DNA of 64,000 bases from Hysterangium stoloniferum (Eukaryota > Basidiomycota > Agaricomycetes > Hysterangiales > Hysterangiaceae): assembly GCA_015178975.1 (NCBI GenBank), contig WHVD01000004.1, positions 992,001 through 1,056,000 of the forward strand. The letters run 5' to 3'. Positions within the stretch are counted from its first letter, which is position 1; each line of letters begins with the position of its first letter. Under the pieces are notes generated by a model. The model had not been told where the DNA came from. It was given only the letters and a program-made list of their open reading frames with translations, and ran no database searches. This document shows, in pieces, positions 57,973 to 64,000 of the stretch. The translations under genes and the position numbers were made by a program.

Positions 57973-60900
57973 CTCCCCCTCAAGCTGAGCGTAGTCCGAG
58001 TTCAATGGCAAAATGTTTTACTTTCGGAGATGGTAAAGCTTTTGTTAAAGTGTCTGCAACCATGTCATCTGTTGGGCAAAAAACAAGCCGAATTTTACCT
58101 TGTTCTACGATCCAACGAATGAAATGATATTGAATATCAATGTGTTTCGTTCTTGCATGATATTTGTGGTCTTTAGTGAGTGCGATTGCTGACTGATTGT
58201 CGCAAAATAAGGTTGTAGGAGGGGGTTGATGGTCATGACTGTCACTTGAGGACTGTGTATCGAGCTCAAGGTCTGTGCCAAAAGTGACGCCGAAAAGTTG
58301 GATCAATAGAGATCGAATCCAAAGCGCCTCTTTGGCAGCGTGGGTAGCTGCCACGTACTCGCTTTCTGTTGTCGATAATGACACTATCTCCTGCCATTTG
58401 GACAACCACGAAACCGCTCCCCCATCAATAATGAATGCGAATTCTGAAATTGCATGTCGATCCTCCACCATGCTGCCATCTGCATCCGCATACCCAGATA
58501 ACACCCACACTTCACCACCGTAAGTCAACCACAACTCTTTCGTGCTCTTCAAATAACGATATACTCGTTTCACAGCTTCCCAATGAGCAACACCGGGGTT
58601 ACTGGAAAACTTCGAGAGCACTGTCACTGTGAACGCGATATCCGGGCGTGTTGCCAGCACCGCGTACATCAACGATCCGATGGCCTCACAGTATGGGACA
58701 TCTCGCATGAATGCAAAATCCGCCGTTGAAGCTGGTGCTTGAGATGTTGAGAGATGGACATGGGTGTCCATAGGCGTCGAAATCGGTTTCATGTCCTCTA
58801 AGTTAAATCGATGAAGGATTGCATCGATGTAAGAACGTTGCGAAAGAGATAGGGTACGTGCGCCATGGTCCCTCTTTACTTTGATGCCTAATAACCAGTG
58901 TAGCTCACCGAGATCAGAAATTTCGACGTGCTTTCGAATCTCCCCCTTGAACTCTACCACCAACAACGTTGACGTTGCTGCAATTGTACAATCATCCACA
59001 TGTACCACAACGACCGTCAGCTTTTCCCCCTCTCGTTTGAAGAACACCGCTTGATCGACATTGCACTGGGTGAAACCCATCTCGTCAACCAGAATCTGTA
59101 TCAAATGGTGGTACCAGCGTCGCCCACTCTGCTTCAAACCATATAAGGTTTTCTGAAGCCTGGCAACTAACCTCGAAGATGACAATGACGGTTTGGAATA
59201 ACTGGGAGGTTGACGCATATAGACGACCTCGTCACCGGTAAGTTCTCCATTCAGATACGCACCCTTGATGTCAATCTGATCAAGCTCCATATCATGGCAC
59301 ACAGCTATGGCTAGAACCACACAGATGGATGCCAACTTGGTGACGGGAGTGTAGGTATCGAAGTAGTTGACCCCAGGTACTTGCAAAAATCCCTGTGCAA
59401 CTAGCCGCACCTTGTAATGAACAACATTGCCGGCCGCGTCTTTCTTTGCCTGAAAAACGCACTTCGACCCAATTATATTCGCTCCTACAGGTGCTTCTAC
59501 TAACTCCCAAGTGCCCGCATTTTTCAGCGTTTGTAGCTCCTCCTCAATCGCCTTCTCCCATAATGGCCAATCTGGATGACGTTTCGCCTCCTCAAGCGTT
59601 CTTGGCTCAATTGCCTCCACCTCTCGCATCTCTGCAAGCATACCATACTCCACATCGTCATCTTCATTGTCATCAATGTGAAGACCATGCTCCCCCTCAT
59701 TTTGAGACTCAGGATCCGGCAACTGAACCCCACGGGTAGGTTTCTCATCCACCGCTTTACCAGCATGAATGTCCTTGACACGTTGTGCAGGTTTACGCAC
59801 ACGCTTTGGGCATTCTGCGACAGGTTCTGGTGGAGATTTTTCAGGAAGCGGTGAGTCCTTAGGTTTTGGATCAGGAGTAGATGAATTGTCGACAATTGGA
59901 TTGTCGGCCTGGGCTCTTGGTAACTCGATCTGGAAATCATCCTCCCCCTCGAGTGTATCTGGAGCCCTTACATTCATCTTGTCGAACCATAAATTCCGTT
60001 CGACTGTTACTGACTTTTTCTTTGGCCAGTAAACCCTTTCTCCCTTGCTCCGATCATCAAAACCCATCCACCGACCTTCTTCCACACGACCACCTAGCTT
60101 ATTTCCACCCTCAATGCACACCCATACTGGACATCCCCATTCACGAAGCCCATGAAGATCAGGCCGTTTGCCAGTTGCTGCCTCCCATGGTGTTAAATTA
60201 TCAAGTGCTTTTGTCGATGTCCTATTTTTTAACCAAATGGCGTGTCGAGCTGCCTCACCCCATAGGAATTTAGGTAAACTGCTGGCATGTAGCATTGCCC
60301 GAATTTTCTCCACAACCGTCCTATTTAGCCATTCCGCAACTCCATTGTGCTGAGGTGTATCATGAACGGTAAGTTTCTGCTTCATGCCTCATCTCTCAAG
60401 ATAAACAGTAAACTCCTTTCCTAGGTATTCACCACCTCAATCTGAGTGGAGGATTTTCACCCGTGCACTTTGTTGGGTCTCGCACCATGCGTCAAAGGTT
60501 TTGTAGGCCTCCAGCGCATCACTTTTCTTCTGAAGAAGATAAATGTGAGTGAGTCAAGTTTTGTCATCCGTGAATGTAATATAGTAATGTCGTCCACCCA
60601 AGGTTGCGACTGGCGATGGTCCCCAGAGGTCTGTATGAATTTCCTCTGCAAATTCTTTCACCTGCTCCCCTTCACACTCTTTTGCAACAGGTTTACACGT
60701 TGCTTTGGCATAGGTACAAGCCTCACAAAAGGTAGGCTCATTCAATGAAGTATCCAGCTTCACCCCAGTGACTAACCCTTTCTCCATTAGCTTCCGAGCT
60801 GTTTGGGGTGTGATGTGCCCCATTCGGCGATGTAATTCCATCATGGAAACCTCGTCGTATACAACATTTACGGCATCAGGCTCCTGTACATTTCGGTACA

Positions 60901-62578
60901 GCCCTTTGTTGCCTCTGGAGATTACACCAATCATCTCGCCATCAGGCCCACGAATGATGCATTTTCCTCCCCCAAATGTTGTCTCGTATCCAGCTCATCT
61001 AGTCGGCTAATTGACACCAATGTATAACCGACCTCCGGAGAATACAGGACTTCCGTCAACTGCAATTTTGAGGTATGGAGGCCATTAGGGACCTCAATAA
61101 CCATCTCACCCATTCCTACAGCATTAAACAACTTCTTGTTTGCTGCCGTAAAGGGCTTTGGAGGAATTTCAACAAAATTGTTGAAAGATTCTCGGTAAGG
61201 TGAGATGTGTCTGGTTGTTCTGGAGTCATATAATTCCTTCCTCGGATACTCAGTTGGACGATCCTCGTTAACGTTCACAGTTGTTTCTACAGGTTCTGCG
61301 GCACGGCATTTCCTTAGGACGTGGGTCCAAGATACCTCCTCAACCGAATCGGAGTCAACACCAGTAAGCGATTCTTCACTTTGTCCAGCCTCCAATAAAT
61401 CCTCGGTTTCCCAGCTGCAACCCAACAAGCTGTCATTCTCATCGCCCACTTCCGAGAACCAGTCACTTTCATTATCTCCCTCACCCCCCTCCACTTCAGA
61501 TTCATTCGATGAATCCGAAACACTTTCTAAACTGGGCACGTAATCCTCAGAAGATAATTTGTTGACGTGGAACACCCCATTCGACTCTAAATCAGAATCG
61601 GATGCTGCGTAAGCTTTTTCCTTAGCTTTCCCATCTTTCTTCTGATCCTTGCCCTTCCCAGAGTCATCAGACTCCTTTTTCTTGCTTGGGCACTTTTTCT
61701 TGATATGCCCTTCGCCCCCGCACTTCCAACATATTAGTTTCTTCTTCTTTCCCTTCTCCTTGTCGTCACTCTCACCACCTTTTGCAGCCGTAACCGCCAA
61801 GGCCTCATCGTCCTTGGAAGTTTTCGAACTACCTTCCCCATTACCACGTCCAAGCCACTTAATGCCCATCTGTTCCGATTCTTCAACAAGAACCGAAATC
61901 AACACATCTGGCTCAATGGTTTTCTTAGGGCTCCAAAGCCTTGCAGCGGTTAACTGGGATGATGCGAAGTTGGCAAGATTTTTGGGAAGAGATGATATAA
62001 TAGTCGAGCAGTAATCCTTTTCATCGATCTCAACTCCTACTTGTGATAACTTTTCCTTTTCAGCATGAAGGCTGTCAAGGAATTGTCTAACATTTCCTCC
62101 GACGGGGCACCTAGACTCCAAAAAATGGGTACGAAGGTCTGTCTGTGCATATGCACCCTTCTCCATGTATTCCCGTTTAATCTTGGCCCACATGCCAGCA
62201 ACACTCTCCATGGTATAAATGCGGAGAGCTGTCGAATCGGGAATCTTCTGAATAAGAAAATTCTTCGCACTGCTCTCATCCTTCTTCCATTTGGTAAGCT
62301 CTGCCATAGCTTCAGCTGTTGGAGGTGTTTGAGACTCTGAAGTAACCACAGGCTCAACATTACTTCCGTCGAACTGCTTCCAGAGCCCTTTCGCCTCAAC
62401 GGCTGCCTGAAAACGGAGCTGGAAAATTGCCCAGTTCACCCCATTCATGTCAAGCTTCGGCACGGTCGAAGGAAGATTGTCCGTCGTCACTGGAACAGTA
62501 ACAGTATCCATCATCATTGAGTTGTCGTACGAAAATATGTATTGATTAATTCAATAGGTAGGGTCGGGGCCCATAACC

Positions 62579-62817
62579 TTTTAGTTTAAATACAAAGAGT
62601 GCACACGAAGTTTAAGTAGACGAAGTAATGCTTTGGGTTTGTTAGTTCGTGAAATACAACAACTAAGGTATTTATATACAAATACAGCTCCAAGATGTAT
62701 GTATGTCATGCTATGTATATGAGATAATTGGAGCGAATGACGAAATGAGCATAATTGGTAATACAACCTGTTTAGGTAATCGATTGACGGAATACGCGCA
62801 GGCTTGCAATTCCAACA
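62579..62817 (-). repeat. 5' LTR of Copia
   Basis: 239 bp, adjoining the primer-binding site at about 62561-62578. Confidence 0.9.
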
Positions 62818-62966
62818 TTGTTAGAATATTGCAAGCTGTTGAGAGTGCTCACAGTCTGACTACACTTGGGTATTTAGTACTGTACAGTAGCTTAGTCATC
62901 ACATGTATTTTGGTAGGGACTTTGTCATCCCCTCACCCACATGAAATCCCGTTGCATATTCTTACA

Positions 62967-63269
62967 GGTTATGGGCCCCGCCAGTTGCCTCTAATTTGCT
63001 TATCTACTGCTGCTATATCTAAACTACACCCCTTTGTCATTGTCAACATTGCTGCTCCTATTTCGAAAATTTTTGTCAGCGCAATGAGAGGTGAACTTAC
63101 AAAGTGTGGTATTGGGACTAAAGATACTATGGAGTGGCAGTGGTATACAGAGCATGGTTTATTGGGAATGGACTCACAGATTGTTGTACCTGTTCCAAGT
63201 ACATCTATGGGTTTGATGAAGACAACAACATTCAACTTTGAGTTCTGCGAACTGACCTTTGCAAAGTAG
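62967..63269 (+). other. Open frame inside the TRIM (unidentified)
   Basis: An open stretch from the primer site to 63269 reads FVIVNIAAPISKIFVSAMRG and EWQWYTEHGLLGMDSQIVV. It resembles no Gag or Pol domain I know and has no ATG of its own near its start. It could be captured host sequence or chance. The rest of the interior (63270-63755) has GATGGGTTTTGGATGGGTTT-like repeats. Confidence 0.3.
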
Positions 63270-63755
63270 GCCTGTTGTCCCACGAGTGGCCAGGCTGAAG
63301 TATTCTGTTATTTGTGGGGATTAGGAGTTGTGAGCAGGGCTCTGCAGTCTAGCATGTGAAATCCAGGAGGTTAGGAGGATGTGTACTAGGAATTGTGAGC
63401 CGAAGGTACCATTTGATGCTAACGTAGTGGAGGTGTGGTCTGGGAGGTTGGGGGAATGTGTTCTAGGAGCAAGGGTTGCTCCAAGGTTCGATTTGACGCC
63501 AAAAGTACCAGATGGATTGCATCTAGTGGGTGCAGGCATATTTTTCGATTTCGGATGGATTTTCGGACAGATTTTCGGACGAGTTTTCGGATGGGTTTTG
63601 CATCAAGTCAGCACAGGGTACATTCAAATTTTGGATGGGTTTTGGATGGGTTTTGCATCGAGTGGGTGTATTTTTCTTATATTGAAAAGGGGTTTATATT
63701 CTTGGTGGGTACATATGGATTTCCTACAAGTTCTCAACAACATGCAAAGTGGGCA

Positions 63756-63903
63756 TGTTAGAATATTGCAAGCTGTTGAGAGTGCTCACAGTCTGACTAC
63801 ACTTGGGTAATTAGTACTGTACAGTAGCTTAGTCATCACATGTATTTCGGTAAGGACTTTGTCATCCCCTCACCCACATGAAATCCCGTTGCATATTCTT
63901 ACA
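63756..63903 (+). repeat. 3' LTR of the TRIM
   Basis: 148 bp, TGTTAGAATATTGC...ATTCTTACA, followed by the duplication ACTGT. Confidence 0.88.
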
Positions 63904-63932
63904 ACTGTCTCTTCACATTGCCAGAATCCATC

Positions 63933-64000
63933 ATGCACTCCCTCTCTCCTGCTCAACAACAATATATTATCTCTCTACTTGAAGCTGGCCATTCCACTCC
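63933..64000 (+). CDS. Tc1/mariner transposase, N-terminal start (partial)
   Basis: From ATG 63933 the frame reads MHSLSPAQQQYIISLLEAGH and on to the window edge. This is the first helix-turn-helix of Tc1-type transposases of agaricomycetes, where Q-Q-x-I-x-x-L-L-x-x-G-x-S is typical. Only 22 codons are visible, so catalytic DDE residues cannot be judged. It lies in the right position and orientation for the left end at 57402. Confidence 0.6.
   Translation, partial: MHSLSPAQQQYIISLLEAGHST

Larger units (their letters stand above)
57734..62817 (-). mobile_element. Copia element, full length
   Basis: 5084 bp between duplications TTGTT (57729-57733, 62818-62822). 239-bp LTRs are at 57734-57972 and 62579-62817, with four differences. 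Minus-strand parts: Gag (MNGVNWAIFQLRFQAAVEA; knuckle CWKCGGEGHIKKKC), protease region, GAG-pre-integrase (MELHRRMGHITP), integrase (HNGVAEWLNRTVVEKIRAML), RT (DIKGAYLNGEL; VVHVDDCTIAA) and RNase H (STTESEYVAATHAAKEA; LFCDNQSAIALT), ending at 57980. The primer site GGTTATGGGCCCCG matches the anticodon region of initiator tRNA-Met, as in Drosophila copia half-tRNA priming. The polypurine tract adjoins the left LTR. Nearly whole, with about two or three breaks; recent. Confidence 0.93.
57730..63903 (+). mobile_element. TRIM (non-autonomous LTR element), split by Copia
   Basis: 148-bp LTRs: first copy 57730-57733 continued at 62819-62966, second copy 63756-63903. Ends TGTTAGAATA...TTCTTACA. Flanking duplication ACTGT (57725-57729, 63904-63908). 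LTRs differ at three positions. The 789-bp interior starts with GGTTATGGGCCCCG, the same primer-binding site as the Copia element. It has no pol. About 1.1 kb in all without the Copia insert, and apparently whole. Confidence 0.88.
57402..64000 (+). mobile_element. Tc1/mariner element, running off the window and split by a TRIM
   Basis: A TA dinucleotide (57400-57401) is followed by CAGTGACTCACAAAACC, the CAGTG-type end of Tc1 elements. An 18-nt inverted copy of part of it lies at 57595-57612, as in elements with long structured termini. The transposase start is found 29 bp after the TRIM, about 350 bp from the left end once the insert is discounted. The right end is outside the window. Confidence 0.6.

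Noticed and set aside
62703-63269. 188-codon frame starting in the Copia LTR
   Set aside because: It runs from the Copia LTR into the TRIM across an insertion boundary, so it is not one gene; only the TRIM part is noted.
1-64000. CRISPR arrays, bacterial operons, rRNA or tRNA genes
   Set aside because: None seen. The repeats present are LTRs, retroelement fragments or simple repeats, and the gene structure is fungal. GGTTCGAA words occur only in the Gypsy gag.

Overview
The window looks like nuclear DNA of an agaricomycete (basidiomycete) fungus. The host genes are cut by many introns of about 50-60 nt. Their products are typical fungal proteins, and the transposons belong to groups common in mushrooms: chromodomain Gypsy, Copia, gag-only LTR elements, a LINE with RNase H and Tc1/mariner. 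I cannot name the species.

Left part (1-17.6 kb): four host genes in long, otherwise featureless spacers. A proteasome-assembly-chaperone (PAC1-like) gene on the minus strand and a CSC1/DUF221 osmosensitive channel gene on the plus strand diverge from a 144-bp spacer. A secreted GH28 pectin hydrolase with 15 exons follows at 8.7-10.7 kb. A UBX/UAS-domain protein of the FAF2/Ubx2 type is on the minus strand at 13.6-15.4 kb. My splice models for the PAC1, CSC1 and UBX genes each sum to an exact multiple of three with conserved protein sequence across every junction, and these genes look intact.

Right part (17.6-64 kb): a nested transposon graveyard. In order it holds a short LINE-tailed insertion, a LINE, a gag-only LTR element with a second, young gag-only LTR element inside it, another LINE interrupted by a solo LTR, and a complete-length chromodomain Gypsy element (Gypsy-1, 25.2-32.6 kb) lodged inside a solo LTR. 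Then come more solo LTRs, a decayed AT-rich zone around a CpG-rich island with a duplicated small gene-like unit, and gag fragments. An old, rearranged Gypsy element (Gypsy-2, 49.4-57.4 kb) carries a small DNA transposon and two nested LTRs. Last is a Tc1/mariner element split by a TRIM, which is itself split by a Copia element. Exact 5-bp target duplications delimit most of the LTR insertions.

Most interesting points. (1) Both Gypsy elements carry, between the end of pol and the 3' LTR, an antisense gene with its own TATA box. It encodes a charged coiled coil followed by a Zn2Cys6-like cysteine cluster. (2) Three Gypsy LTR families show an 11-nt complementarity between LTR and primer-binding site that covaries between families, the mark of Tf1-type self-priming. 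(3) A hairpin-forming motif near the 3' end of the sense LTR is shared by otherwise different LTR families and occurs 14 times in the window. (4) Two gag-only LTR elements are nested in one another. (5) A TRIM shares its primer-binding site with the Copia element that landed in it.
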